DNA from: a virus
Length of the DNA stretch: 64,000 nt
Reading direction: 5' to 3' (one strand)
Virus record (IMG/VR): IMGVR_UViG_3300037089_000251
Span: 1-64,000 of that record
Part shown: positions 1-6,687 of the stretch, one piece after another
How the letters are laid out: every line of letters starts with the position of its first letter
How positions within the stretch are numbered: the stretch's first letter is position 1
Position numbers and translations under genes: made by a program
Notes under the pieces: generated by a model
Told to the model about the DNA's origin: nothing
What the model saw: the letters and a program-made list of their open reading frames with translations, nothing else
Database searches by the model: none

Positions 1-13
1 GCAAACTTGCTGT

Positions 14-113
14 GAACGGCTTGACGACGGGCAGCGAATGGCAACCGGACGCCGGGTGTAACGCCGGACGGAAAGTTGGTTACACCCACCCCCTACCCAG
101 CGTCGAGCCGTTC
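14..113. ncRNA. Strongly folded region at window edge, possible structured RNA
   Basis: Positions 14-26 pair with 101-113 (GAACGGCTTGACG with CGTCGAGCCGTTC, 13 pairs including one wobble). Inside, GGGTGTAA at 54-61 pairs perfectly with TTACACCC at 80-87. No coding frame is evident. It lies just beyond the leftward tRNA cluster, where phages often carry structured RNAs. The strand cannot be decided and the element may continue beyond the window. Confidence 0.4.
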
Positions 114-120
114 AAAAACT

Positions 121-196
121 TGGTGGAACTGAAGGGATTCGGACCCTCCGCCTCCTGATTGCAAGTCAGGCGCTCTCCCAAATGAGCTACAGTCCC
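121..196 (-). tRNA. tRNA-Ala (anticodon TGC)
   Basis: Cloverleaf read on the minus strand: acceptor GGGACTG pairs with CAGTTCC, anticodon stem CCTGA/TCAGG with loop CTTGCAA, a complete T arm, discriminator A and an encoded CCA. It is 76 nt long and starts the leftward tRNA cluster. Confidence 0.95.
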
Positions 197-204
197 AGAA
201 AATC

Positions 205-276
205 GGTGGCGCTAACGGGCCTCGAACCCGTCTCATAACATGGCGTCGTAAGCAAGGGTTCTATGCTGCGAACGCC
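205..276 (-). pseudogene. Degenerate tRNA-like sequence
   Basis: A perfect T arm (stem ACGGG/CCCGT, loop TTCGAGG) is followed by a 3' acceptor strand TAGCGCC that pairs at six of seven positions with GGCGTTC at 276-270. The D arm and anticodon arm do not fold, and CCA is incomplete (ACCG). It sits between intact tRNA-Ala and tRNA-Gly, so a decayed tRNA is the simplest reading. A non-standard tRNA cannot be excluded. Confidence 0.35.
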
Positions 277-337
277 TCTCTTAATACGCAACCACGTCAG
301 GTTTTATCCATCCCTACAACTATAGCCCCACAAAACT

Positions 338-412
338 TGGAGCGGGCGGAGGGGTTCGGACCCTCGACCTCTGCCTTGGCAAGGCAGCATTCTACCACTG
401 AACTACGCCCGC
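338..412 (-). tRNA. tRNA-Gly (anticodon GCC)
   Basis: Minus-strand cloverleaf of 75 nt: acceptor GCGGGCG/CGCCCGC, anticodon stem CTGCC/GGCAG with loop TTGCCAA, normal T arm, discriminator T and encoded CCA. Confidence 0.95.
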
Positions 413-420
413 TCAAAACT

Positions 421-495
421 TGGTGCGCCGTGAGGGAATCGAACCCCCGACCTCTCCCGTGTGAAGGGAACGCTCTACCGCTGAGCCAACAGCGC
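421..495 (-). tRNA. tRNA-Val (anticodon CAC)
   Basis: Minus-strand cloverleaf of 75 nt: acceptor GCGCTGT/ACGGCGC, D stem GCTC/GAGC, anticodon loop TTCACAC, T arm GGGGG-TTCGATT-CCCTC, discriminator A, encoded CCA. Confidence 0.93.
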
Positions 496-506
496 ACATC
501 CAAACT

Positions 507-581
507 TGGTACACCAGATAGGACTCGAACCTATGGCTTCTTCCTTGTAAGGGAAGCACTCTGCCGCTGAGTTACTGGTGC
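507..581 (-). tRNA. tRNA-Val (anticodon TAC)
   Basis: Minus-strand cloverleaf of 75 nt: acceptor GCACCAG/CTGGTGT with a G-U first pair, anticodon stem CTTCC/GGAAG with loop CTTACAA, T arm ATAGG-TTCGAGT-CCTAT, discriminator A, encoded CCA. Together with the CAC species it covers the GUA and GUG valine codons. Confidence 0.93.
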
Positions 582-598
582 TCAATCTCTCCTAAAAT

Positions 599-626
599 GC
601 AAAAGGCGCTCGGTGTTCTGAGCGCC
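599..626 (-). terminator. Rho-independent terminator, leftward
   Basis: On the minus strand GGCGCTC, an 8-nt loop and GAGCGCC are followed by TTTTGCATTTT. A second 7-bp hairpin (GATTGGG/CCCAATC, 639-660) lies just upstream in the transcript. It closes the short unit that starts at the promoter near 780. Confidence 0.75.
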
Positions 627-650
627 TCCGGGTTGCTGGATTGGGATTTT

Positions 651-761
651 CTACCCAATCACCCCCGAAGGCGATGTATCGCCTCCCTCACACACGACTG
701 CGGCTTCGGCTATGCCTACTGCTTCGATGTCGCCTAGCGTTATGTGAGTGGCCATATTCAT
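651..761 (-). CDS. Tiny ORF (36 aa) or structured small RNA behind a strong promoter
   Basis: An ATG at 761 opens 36 codons (starting MNMATHITLGDIEAV, ending SPSGVIG), with GAGAG about 8 nt upstream. A strong promoter-like sequence lies about 20 nt upstream and the terminator at 599-626 follows, so this is its own short transcript. The product has no recognised motif. The transcript also folds well: CTCACA with TGTGAG around the middle, AGGCGA/TCGCCT at 668-683, and GATTGGG/CCCAATC at the stop. A non-coding RNA that happens to contain an ORF is therefore a real alternative. Confidence 0.4.
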   Translation of the reverse strand: MNMATHITLGDIEAVGIAEAAVVCEGGDTSPSGVIG

Positions 762-777
762 AGCATTCTCTCGCTGT

Positions 778-808
778 CTATATAATACCCCCGGTAGTCG
801 TGTTTTTC
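778..808 (-). promoter_or_regulatory. Promoter, leftward, near-identical to the one at 55278
   Basis: The minus strand reads GAAAAACACGACTACCGGG, then GGTATTATAT. The -10 hexamer TATTAT is at 787-782. The 29-nt block matches 28 of 29 positions of the rightward sequence at 55278-55306. It drives the short unit ending at the terminator 599-626. Confidence 0.65.
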
Positions 809-817
809 AGGAAAATT

Positions 818-1165
818 TTATTTTCCCGCCGTGGCCACCGTATTGGGGGTGGGTGCTGAGGGTGGCTTTTGAGCCTCCTTGGAGTGGATGACATGCTGGC
901 GAAGCTCGTCGATGGTGAAGATGTTGTTCTGCCACAAGACACCTTGTACGAAGCCAATCCAACGACTTACCTTGAGGGCATCCTGCACGGTCCACTTCTG
1001 GCTCTCTTCCATGAAACGAACCATCTCGTCAATCATCCAGGCGGCATGCTGGCTGGAAACCATAGAGTTTTTGGGGAGGAAGTCATCCTTACCCTCGAAC
1101 CGGACTGGCCGCAAACTAAGTTTCTTGAACTCCTCTTGGTAAAACTTTAGAAGCTTATATTCCAT
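818..1165 (-). CDS. Hypothetical phage protein (115 aa)
   Basis: I do not recognise a function. The protein is acidic and helical, with a central stretch WTVQDALKVSRWIGFVQG followed by a short polar tail rich in Pro, Ala and Thr. Its ATG lies inside the last codons of the NADAR gene upstream (11-nt overlap) with GGAGG 7 nt before it, so the two genes are translationally coupled. It is the last gene of a leftward operon; a short palindrome (GGAAAATTTTATTTTCC, 811-827) overlaps its end. Confidence 0.8.
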   Translation of the reverse strand: MEYKLLKFYQEEFKKLSLRPVRFEGKDDFLPKNSMVSSQHAAWMIDEMVRFMEESQKWTVQDALKVSRWIGFVQGVLWQNNIFTIDELRQHVIHSKEAQKPPSAPTPNTVATAGK

Positions 1166-1616
1166 GCTGAGCCTCCGAGCGTACCTTCATGAGAATCTTT
1201 CCCAAGTGATTGAACTGGGGCTTGTTCTTGCACTTGGAGCAGGTGCATTTACCCCAGAAGTTGTCATGCCAGTAGTTCCCCTCAACAATCTCCACGGTTC
1301 CCGTGCCCACGAGCATCCTCAGTAAAGTGACACTGCGGAACTTCTGGCGGACCAAGTCCTCCATGATGGGGATGTTGACTTCCCACCAGTCTGGCCGCAA
1401 CAGCCCATGCTCCTGAAGCTCCTTGGCCAGCCTCTTTGCCTCCCCCGGCTTGAGGGAGTGACCTTGGAACTTCCTCCTAACCTCCGGGTCGAGGAACTTG
1501 GAGGCTTGGTAGGCGTGCTCCACCGAGACGTACTCCACCCCGTCGAACACCACGGTGACGTAGTAGAAGTTCGACATGAACTGCCAGTCTCCCCGGAATG
1601 TCGGCTCGGTTCTCAT
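1155..1616 (-). CDS. NADAR (YbiA/RibX-like, DUF1768) domain protein
   Basis: The 153-aa protein follows the NADAR pattern: FRGDWQFMSNFY near the start, VEYVSVEHAYQASKF around residues 27-41, PDWWEVNIPIMEDLVRQKF in the middle, then a TGT...EGNYWHDNFWG block and NHLGKILMKVR at the end. Family members are N-glycosidases acting on ADP-ribose-linked or related compounds; some remove ADP-ribose from guanine. An insertion CTCSKCKNK between WG and NHLG could bind metal. The gene sits directly after the Ntn-hydrolase gene in the same leftward operon. The family call is secure from the motifs, whereas substrate and role (NAD salvage or counter-defence against ADP-ribosylation) are inferred. Confidence 0.85.
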   Translation of the reverse strand: MRTEPTFRGDWQFMSNFYYVTVVFDGVEYVSVEHAYQASKFLDPEVRRKFQGHSLKPGEAKRLAKELQEHGLLRPDWWEVNIPIMEDLVRQKFRSVTLLRMLVGTGTVEIVEGNYWHDNFWGKCTCSKCKNKPQFNHLGKILMKVRSEAQHGI

Positions 1617-1625
1617 GCCCCTGCC

Positions 1626-2204
1626 CTAAGCTGCCTTCCCCCCGTCGTGCTCTTCCTCGCTCCTGACCACGTAGGGCGGCCGCACATGGGCGCTGAAATG
1701 GTGGGATGCCTCCAGTGCCCTCTTGACCCGCTGGCAGGCTGGCTCGTCCGTCTTGGTGAACAGGGTGCCGAGGGCATAGGGGCTTCCGCATCCGATGGCC
1801 TCGTACCCCTCCGCCCTTTCCACCATCTGGAGGTCTCCCTCCATGCGGAACAGGTGCCCATGGTATCCGATGAGGGAAACGCCCTCGCTGGTGTGGTCAT
1901 CCCGGAACAGGGAGAACCCATTGTCATGGAATACCTTCTGGATTGAGTCCACGAAGACCGTGGCCATGTACCTGGAAAGGTCGAAGTTATCGTCGTTGGA
2001 GTCGGAGCCGAGGAAGGCCGGAACCTGCAACTTGTACTGGAGAAGCTGGGTCATGCGGATGGAGCCGACGCACCCAATCAGGAAGGGACCGTTGAAGAAT
2101 ATCTTCTGGTTGACAAGGGAAATCATGTCCTCGCCGTCCGAGGCTGCGCTGTCCGCCCCCATCCATACTTTCCCCTTTGACACCACTCCTACGACACAAG
2201 ACAT
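1626..2204 (-). CDS. HslV/proteasome-beta-like Ntn hydrolase
   Basis: The 192-aa protein starts MSCVVGVVSKGKVWMGADSA, the strand-turn-strand opening of proteasome-beta and HslV folds, in which the residue exposed after Met removal is the nucleophile. Here that would be Ser2, or Cys3. A GYHGHLFRMEGDLQ segment and an AIGCGSPYALGTL segment match later strands and the glycine-rich helix start of the family. No HslU partner is visible nearby. A start at 2204 is supported by AAGGAGAG before the ATG. It may be a protease, or only a fold relative; the missing Thr2 lowers certainty about activity. Confidence 0.75.
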   Translation of the reverse strand: MSCVVGVVSKGKVWMGADSAASDGEDMISLVNQKIFFNGPFLIGCVGSIRMTQLLQYKLQVPAFLGSDSNDDNFDLSRYMATVFVDSIQKVFHDNGFSLFRDDHTSEGVSLIGYHGHLFRMEGDLQMVERAEGYEAIGCGSPYALGTLFTKTDEPACQRVKRALEASHHFSAHVRPPYVVRSEEEHDGGKAA

Positions 2205-2246
2205 AGTCTCTCCTTTATCACTACCTTGATTGAATACTGAGGATTG

Positions 2247-2612
2247 TCAATATTCTTCATCCTCGTCCAAATCTGGATTGTTCTTGCAGCTACGGGAATG
2301 GGGATACCCCGGAGTTCCCTTGGCACCGCACTGGAGGCACAAGCCCTCCTTCTTGCGCTGCTTCATCACGAGGCTGGACTGGGTGGGCTGCTTGCGGAGC
2401 TTGGGGAGGGTGACCTCATAGAGGTCGTCGATGTCGTCAAGCTGGTGGTGGACGACCTCGGATAACGGGACCTCAAGGCACAGCCCAAACCACTCCCTCG
2501 TGAACCTGCCAAGCTGCCAGCCGAAGTCCGTGTGGGCGAGGTACCACTGCCTGCTCTTGATTGCCTTGTTTTCCAAGGTGCCGTCAAGCCTGATGCGCTT
2601 CTTGATTCTCAA
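2247..2612 (-). CDS. Hypothetical protein with C-terminal cysteine cluster (121 aa)
   Basis: The first two thirds are charged and Trp-rich (RQWYLAHTDFGWQLGRFTREWFG). The C-terminal third carries CLQCGAKGTPGYPHSRSC, which could form a small zinc site, then an acidic tail (DLDEDEEY). The start overlaps the end of the upstream gene by 29 nt, suggesting coupling. No function is assigned. Confidence 0.75.
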   Translation of the reverse strand: MRIKKRIRLDGTLENKAIKSRQWYLAHTDFGWQLGRFTREWFGLCLEVPLSEVVHHQLDDIDDLYEVTLPKLRKQPTQSSLVMKQRKKEGLCLQCGAKGTPGYPHSRSCKNNPDLDEDEEY

Positions 2613-2934
2613 GGGCTTCCTCCTTATTGGCGTATGCCAGTCCCGCCTTGGTCAGCCATACGAACCCATTCACGCCGGTCGCAAAACCCTTAACGATGGC
2701 GTCCTCCATAATCCAGTGGAAGTTTTCGCTCAGGGGGAGGTTGGTCTTCCCGCCCTCGTCCTTGAGGTACATGAGGAAGTGCCCCATGGGATTCCAGTAG
2801 GGATGGGAAAGGTGCATCTCCAGCATGTCGTTTACGCACAGCCAGTGCTTCTCCCCGTCCAGGTTGCAGGCGAACGGATACAGAGGGCCGACCTCACCAA
2901 ACTCTTTTATGGGAGGTTCGTTTATAGGTTTCAA
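2584..2934 (-). CDS. Hypothetical protein (116 aa), TTG start
   Basis: Reading starts at a TTG at 2934 with GAGGTGG about 5 nt upstream, and a promoter-like sequence lies 45 nt before it. The protein contains CVNDMLEMHLSHPYWNPMGHFLMYLKDEGGKT and a hydrophobic GFATGVNGFVWLTKAGLAYA stretch near the end. I do not recognise a family. It begins the operon running leftward to 818. Confidence 0.75.
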   Translation of the reverse strand: MKPINEPPIKEFGEVGPLYPFACNLDGEKHWLCVNDMLEMHLSHPYWNPMGHFLMYLKDEGGKTNLPLSENFHWIMEDAIVKGFATGVNGFVWLTKAGLAYANKEEALENQEAHQA

Positions 2935-2976
2935 GGCACCACCTCGTCGGTTAAGATAGGTACACTCCTACTCCCT

Positions 2977-3012
2977 CTTAGTATACATCGTGCGGAAGGG
3001 ACGCCGGGAAAA
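2977..3012 (-). promoter_or_regulatory. Promoter, leftward
   Basis: The minus strand reads GATGTATACTAAG with the -10 TATACT at 2985-2980, matching the recurrent GTATACTAT form of the window's promoter motif. It lies 45 nt before the TTG start at 2934. Confidence 0.5.
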
Positions 3013-3028
3013 ATATTCTCGGCGTCCC
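2998..3028. terminator. Perfect 9-bp inverted repeat between two leftward genes
   Basis: GGGACGCCG at 2998-3006 pairs with CGGCGTCCC at 3020-3028 around an AT-rich 13-nt loop. It follows the gene ending at 3068 and overlaps the upstream part of the promoter at 2977. There is no U tract after the stem on either strand, so it is either an unusual terminator or a protein-binding operator. Confidence 0.4.
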
Positions 3029-3067
3029 TCGGGGGGGTGGGTTCGGTAGGGGTGTTTGGTGCGAAGC

Positions 3068-3361
3068 TTAGGCGACAATCTTACGCAGGTTGTCTGCCAT
3101 CTGGCCGACGGCCTGTGCATCCAGGCTGGAGGCGATGGTAATCTTGGGCATGTCAACCTCGACACGAGCAATCTGGTTGGCAGGCACCAGGATGAACCGG
3201 TTCTCCACCTCCATCTTCTTGAGCATGCCAAGCTGGGCATACTGGAAGAGTGCCTTCATGACGAAGCCCTCCACCTGCTCCGGGGGCATCTGGAGCGGAA
3301 GCTCCTGTACCTCCTGCGTCCCGTCAGTAAAGCTTATCGTGAACTTTATCACTGATTGCAT
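3068..3361 (-). CDS. Hypothetical protein (97 aa)
   Basis: Small soluble protein with alternating beta and helical segments (VIKFTISFTDGTQEVQELPLQ, then MPPEQVEGFVMKALFQYAQLGML). It follows the ribonucleotide reductase gene by 30 nt in the same direction and is probably co-transcribed with it. No domain is recognised. Confidence 0.75.
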   Translation of the reverse strand: MQSVIKFTISFTDGTQEVQELPLQMPPEQVEGFVMKALFQYAQLGMLKKMEVENRFILVPANQIARVEVDMPKITIASSLDAQAVGQMADNLRKIVA

Positions 3362-3391
3362 GATTCCTCCATAGCCTAATACTCTGGTCTC

Positions 3392-5296
3392 CTACACTAC
3401 TGCGCAGGAGCCGTTCGAGCAGGCATACTCCTTCATCGCCGTGGTGTGGTCCTCGCTCTCGAACTCCGCCAGCTTGGACCAGTCGATGACCGGCATCTTG
3501 GCGGCCGCATCAAGGTACTGCTGCTCGGTAAGCTCGGTGTAGGGGGCTTGCTTGTAGATGTGGTCGGTGTGCGGAAGGAACGCTACCCCGCCGATGTTGT
3601 CGAAGTTACGGTACACCCAGGCGGCGACCTCCAGCCACTCGCTGTCCTTGATGTAGATGGTGCAGCTTGGATTGTGCTCCGTCCAGTGCTGCCGGTAGGT
3701 GAGGTAAAGCTCAAGCTGCTGTACCGCCGTGAGGGCGTTGCGGGTAACCGACCCCTCGGGGGACGCCAGCGGGAAGTAGAAGACATCGACATCATTGGGC
3801 TTGCTCTGCTCTGGCTCGCACGGGACTCCGCAGGTCTTGAGGAACGCCCCGATGGGGTTCTTGCGGTCTTCCCTAATGGTGCGCATGAGGAAGTCGCTGT
3901 AGCGGGTGTGGATGCCGGGGGAGCAGTTGACAAGCTGCGAGACGGTGCCGCTGGGCTTAACGCAGGTGACTGCCACGGAGGGGTTGATTCCCAGCTTCTC
4001 CGCCCACTTGGCGTTGACCTCCACGGAGTAGGTACGAAGCTCGTCCAGGAGGGTGGCCAGCAGGGGGTTGTTGGTGCTGGTCATCTTGCAGTCCATGATG
4101 CCGGAAAGGCTGACGCCCAAGAGGCGCTCCTCCTCGGCGTTCTTCTGCCAGTCCTTGCGGAGGTAGCGGAAGTCGGTCAGGGTCGATTGCAGGGTGCCGA
4201 GGATGGAGGCGATGCGTATTTTCCCCTTGAGGCTCTCCTTGGTGTCGTCCGGGCGGACGATGACCTCGGTGAGGTTGCACAGCCCCTTGCTGCGGAGGAT
4301 GATTTCCCCGCACGGATTGACACCGAAGTCAATCTCCTTCCACTTGCGGCGGCCGACTGCCTGTGCCTTCTTGATGGCGGCGGCACGGTTGTAGATGCCC
4401 CGCTCGCCGGAACGTGACTCGTAGAGGCTGAGCCACTCTTTCATGAACACGCCGATTTCAGGCTTCTCCGTGTAGACGGCGGAGTTGTTGGCGAGCGCCC
4501 GCTGCGGGTTCTCAATCCACCACTGACCACCCTTCGCCCCACGCATGCGGTCGTCGGAGAGGTTGGACAGGGAAATCATCGCCGAGCGGCGTACCCCGCC
4601 CGAGACTACGATGTCCGCCACGAAGCACATGAGGTCGTGGCATTCGAGGCTGGTGAGCTTTCTTCCTGCGGCATTCTTGAAGAGTTGGACGGTGAACTTG
4701 AAGAGCCGGTCGAGAGGCTCGGGGCCGGATGCTCTTCCCCCGAAAGTCTTAAGGGGGCTGCCTGCCGGTCGGACGGAACTCAGGTCCCAACTGGGAACAG
4801 AGCCTCCATAGAGCAGGGCGATAAGCTGGCGGAATCCAGAGGCCCATCCAATCTTTGAGTCACGAACCTTGATGGTGGTATCGACGGGAAAGAAGTTTTC
4901 GGCAACGATGGGAAGCTGGTTGACATACTGGCGTTCAACACTGAATCCAAGACCTACTCCGCACATGCTGATATACATGGCCTCATCGAAAGCACGGGGG
5001 TCGTCAATAGCGAGATAAGAGCAGTTATAAGCGGCGATTTCGTCTTTTTCCAGTGCCTTGCCTGCGGTCATCATGGCACGCATGCTCGGCATGACCTCGA
5101 AGTTCAAGATGGCGTCTTCAAGTTCCTTGACGGTGTTTTCTCTGACATCCTCGGGAATTCTCTTCGATATGAATTCTATGTATCTGTGAACGGTTTCCGC
5201 CCAATCCTCCCTGCGGCTCTTATCAGGAAGCCACCGGGCGTAGCGTGATTTGTAGATGTAACTCTGAAACGGCGTGATTCCAATGCTCTTCGGCAT
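3392..5296 (-). CDS. nrdJ: Adenosylcobalamin-dependent (class II) ribonucleotide reductase
   Basis: The 634-aa enzyme would reduce ribonucleotides for phage DNA synthesis using coenzyme B12. Features seen: AAYNCSYLAI near residue 90 (half of the redox cysteine pair), CGVGLGFSVER, the radical-site NPCGEI near residue 327, CVKPSGTVSQL, and a C-terminal CSNGSC (Cys626 and Cys631), the CxxxxC shuttle of the monomeric triphosphate-type enzymes. Those enzymes are usually near 740 aa, so this one is short; no N-terminal ATP cone is apparent. The start has AGGAGAG 8 nt upstream. No small subunit or thioredoxin gene is nearby, which fits class II. Confidence 0.92.
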   Translation of the reverse strand: MPKSIGITPFQSYIYKSRYARWLPDKSRREDWAETVHRYIEFISKRIPEDVRENTVKELEDAILNFEVMPSMRAMMTAGKALEKDEIAAYNCSYLAIDDPRAFDEAMYISMCGVGLGFSVERQYVNQLPIVAENFFPVDTTIKVRDSKIGWASGFRQLIALLYGGSVPSWDLSSVRPAGSPLKTFGGRASGPEPLDRLFKFTVQLFKNAAGRKLTSLECHDLMCFVADIVVSGGVRRSAMISLSNLSDDRMRGAKGGQWWIENPQRALANNSAVYTEKPEIGVFMKEWLSLYESRSGERGIYNRAAAIKKAQAVGRRKWKEIDFGVNPCGEIILRSKGLCNLTEVIVRPDDTKESLKGKIRIASILGTLQSTLTDFRYLRKDWQKNAEEERLLGVSLSGIMDCKMTSTNNPLLATLLDELRTYSVEVNAKWAEKLGINPSVAVTCVKPSGTVSQLVNCSPGIHTRYSDFLMRTIREDRKNPIGAFLKTCGVPCEPEQSKPNDVDVFYFPLASPEGSVTRNALTAVQQLELYLTYRQHWTEHNPSCTIYIKDSEWLEVAAWVYRNFDNIGGVAFLPHTDHIYKQAPYTELTEQQYLDAAAKMPVIDWSKLAEFESEDHTTAMKEYACSNGSCAVV

Positions 5297-5517
5297 CGTG
5301 GTTCTCTCCTGAGTTGTTAGCCCTTCGGACCTCTTGCGTGATTTGAAAAACTTGTGGTCATAGCGTGCGGCTGTCTATGGGTCCGGTAGCGAAAATCTTA
5401 AATCACCGGCAAACTTTCCAAGAGTGGGTGGATTTTGCGGGGGCTATGGGGATTTCTGGGAGAGGGAAATTTTGTGTGGCCAGTTTGGGATAGTTGGGCA
5501 TAGATAATTTTTCGGCA
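5297..5517 (-). promoter_or_regulatory. Long 5' leader of the ribonucleotide reductase gene
   Basis: About 220 nt separate the promoter near 5525 from the start codon, with no ORF. The minus strand contains a 5-bp hairpin CCGGT/ACCGG around 5383-5409 and a repeated CCCATAGNCNNCCGC motif. I looked for a cobalamin riboswitch B12 box and did not find a convincing one. Confidence 0.3.
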
Positions 5518-5550
5518 AAGGATAATACCGCTAGCGTCGGCAATCGCACG
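5518..5550 (-). promoter_or_regulatory. Promoter, leftward, for the ribonucleotide reductase
   Basis: The minus strand reads CGGTATTATCC with TATTAT at 5527-5522, the same form as the promoter at 51339. It overlaps the end of the upstream gene and would let the reductase be expressed apart from the replication block. Confidence 0.5.
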
Positions 5551-6079
5551 GGATGACATCGGTGGTGAAGCTCCCCGGAAACTTTCCGGGAATCCTCACG
5601 TCACGGCTTCCGGTGCGACGGCACTTGGGGCAATCTGGGTCAGCCTTGGGGGGTCCGGTGATGCAGGAGCACATCCTGAAGTCGTGCGCCTTGGTTCCCC
5701 GGATGACCAACTCCAGCCCGCCCTCCCCCTTGCAGTTGGGGCAGTGCAAATCAGGAATTCTCTTCCAGGGGTTCCACGGGTGTTCCTTCATGAGGTAGTC
5801 CGGGGGGACAGCCTCGAACATCCTCCACCCGTACCGCTCCAGCGTCTCTTTCTTCAGACCCTTGTTGCGGTAGAACGGGTCGGGCGGAACCTCGTTCAGG
5901 TTGAAGTGGTAGTGGATGAGAATACGCACATCCTCGGCTGACAGCCGTCCTTCGTCCGTGCGTATGTCCTCTTTCCAAGTGGAGGCGGCAAACGGCCACT
6001 TGGGGGACAGTCCGTCTTGGCTGAGCCGACCCTTGCTCCGCAGTTTCTCGATGATGATTTTCTTCTCTTCGGTTGTCAC
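5531..6079 (-). CDS. Replication-operon protein with DnaJ-type cysteine motifs (182 aa)
   Basis: The C-terminal half carries CPNCKGEGG, CSC, CPKCRRTG and CDC, resembling the zinc repeats of DnaJ. The N-terminal part (HYHFNLNEVPPDPFYRNKGL and so on) has no recognised domain, and no J domain is present. The GTG start at 6079 overlaps the stop of the DUF1376-like gene by 4 nt (GTGA) behind GAGGAG. Tight coupling to a DUF1376-like protein and the DnaB-like helicase suggests a helicase-loading or primase-helper role. This is inferred from position only. Confidence 0.75.
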   Translation of the reverse strand: MTTEEKKIIIEKLRSKGRLSQDGLSPKWPFAASTWKEDIRTDEGRLSAEDVRILIHYHFNLNEVPPDPFYRNKGLKKETLERYGWRMFEAVPPDYLMKEHPWNPWKRIPDLHCPNCKGEGGLELVIRGTKAHDFRMCSCITGPPKADPDCPKCRRTGSRDVRIPGKFPGSFTTDVIPCDCRR

Positions 6080-6681
6080 TGTATCTCCTCGTTAATCACG
6101 ACTGATTCGTTCTGGTTGCTGATTTCAGTAATTGGAGTGGAGGAGGCGTCTACCTCTACTACTCTTCTCTTTCTATCTACTCTCTTCTGTCGTTTGACAG
6201 TGGGAGAATTTCTCAGTAAATTCCAGAATTTCACTAGCTTCGGAACTGTAAAGTTCCAGGGAGTTTCCAGTAACCCCCCAAAGATAGAGCCAACTTCTCG
6301 TTTAATTCCAGTAAAGTTACTGGAAGTTTCCGGTATGTTTACCGAGGGTTCCAGTAAGTATCCTTTCGCATCACACGGCTCCAAGAGGTCGGAGTGGCGT
6401 TGCAGCCATCCCTTAAGGGTTCTGATGTCCAGCTTGGGGAAGTGGGTGACGAGCTTCCTCGGGTCTGCCGGGAGCATCCGGTCGGGGCTGTCGGCGATGA
6501 GGCAGAGGAGGGTGATGTACAGACCCTTGTCCGCATACGTCATGTCCCTGACCTTCTCGGAGTGCAGCCAGCGCTTGTAGAACATCGGGAACCACTCCAT
6601 CTTCACCTTCTCGTCGTCAGGGAAGGTATCCCCGTCGTCGAAGTCCACAAGCTCCTCGGGTTTTAGCGTTTCTTCGCTCAT
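6076..6681 (-). CDS. DUF1376/YdaU-like replication protein
   Basis: Residues 28-75 (MEWFPMFYKRWLHSEKVRDM then ADKGLYITLLCLIADSPDRMLP) fit the DUF1376 pattern of phage replication initiators or helicase loaders: an aromatic W-F-P-x-F-Y opening, then a winged-helix-like segment. The rest is polar, with a basic cluster (VKRQKRVDRKRRVVEV) followed by a Ser/Asn-rich tail. It lies 6 nt after the DnaB-like helicase gene and its stop overlaps the next gene. It probably binds origin DNA or delivers the helicase; direct evidence is only the domain likeness. Confidence 0.7.
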   Translation of the reverse strand: MSEETLKPEELVDFDDGDTFPDDEKVKMEWFPMFYKRWLHSEKVRDMTYADKGLYITLLCLIADSPDRMLPADPRKLVTHFPKLDIRTLKGWLQRHSDLLEPCDAKGYLLEPSVNIPETSSNFTGIKREVGSIFGGLLETPWNFTVPKLVKFWNLLRNSPTVKRQKRVDRKRRVVEVDASSTPITEISNQNESVVINEEIQ

Positions 6682-6687
6682 AGTCTC

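Noticed and set aside
3446-4417. Long open frames opposite the reductase and many other genes
   Set aside because: They are shadows produced by GC-rich codon bias, with low-complexity products and no ribosome binding sites.
5297-5530. Cobalamin riboswitch before the B12-dependent reductase
   Set aside because: No recognisable B12 box or matching core could be read on the minus strand. Kept only as an unexplained long leader.
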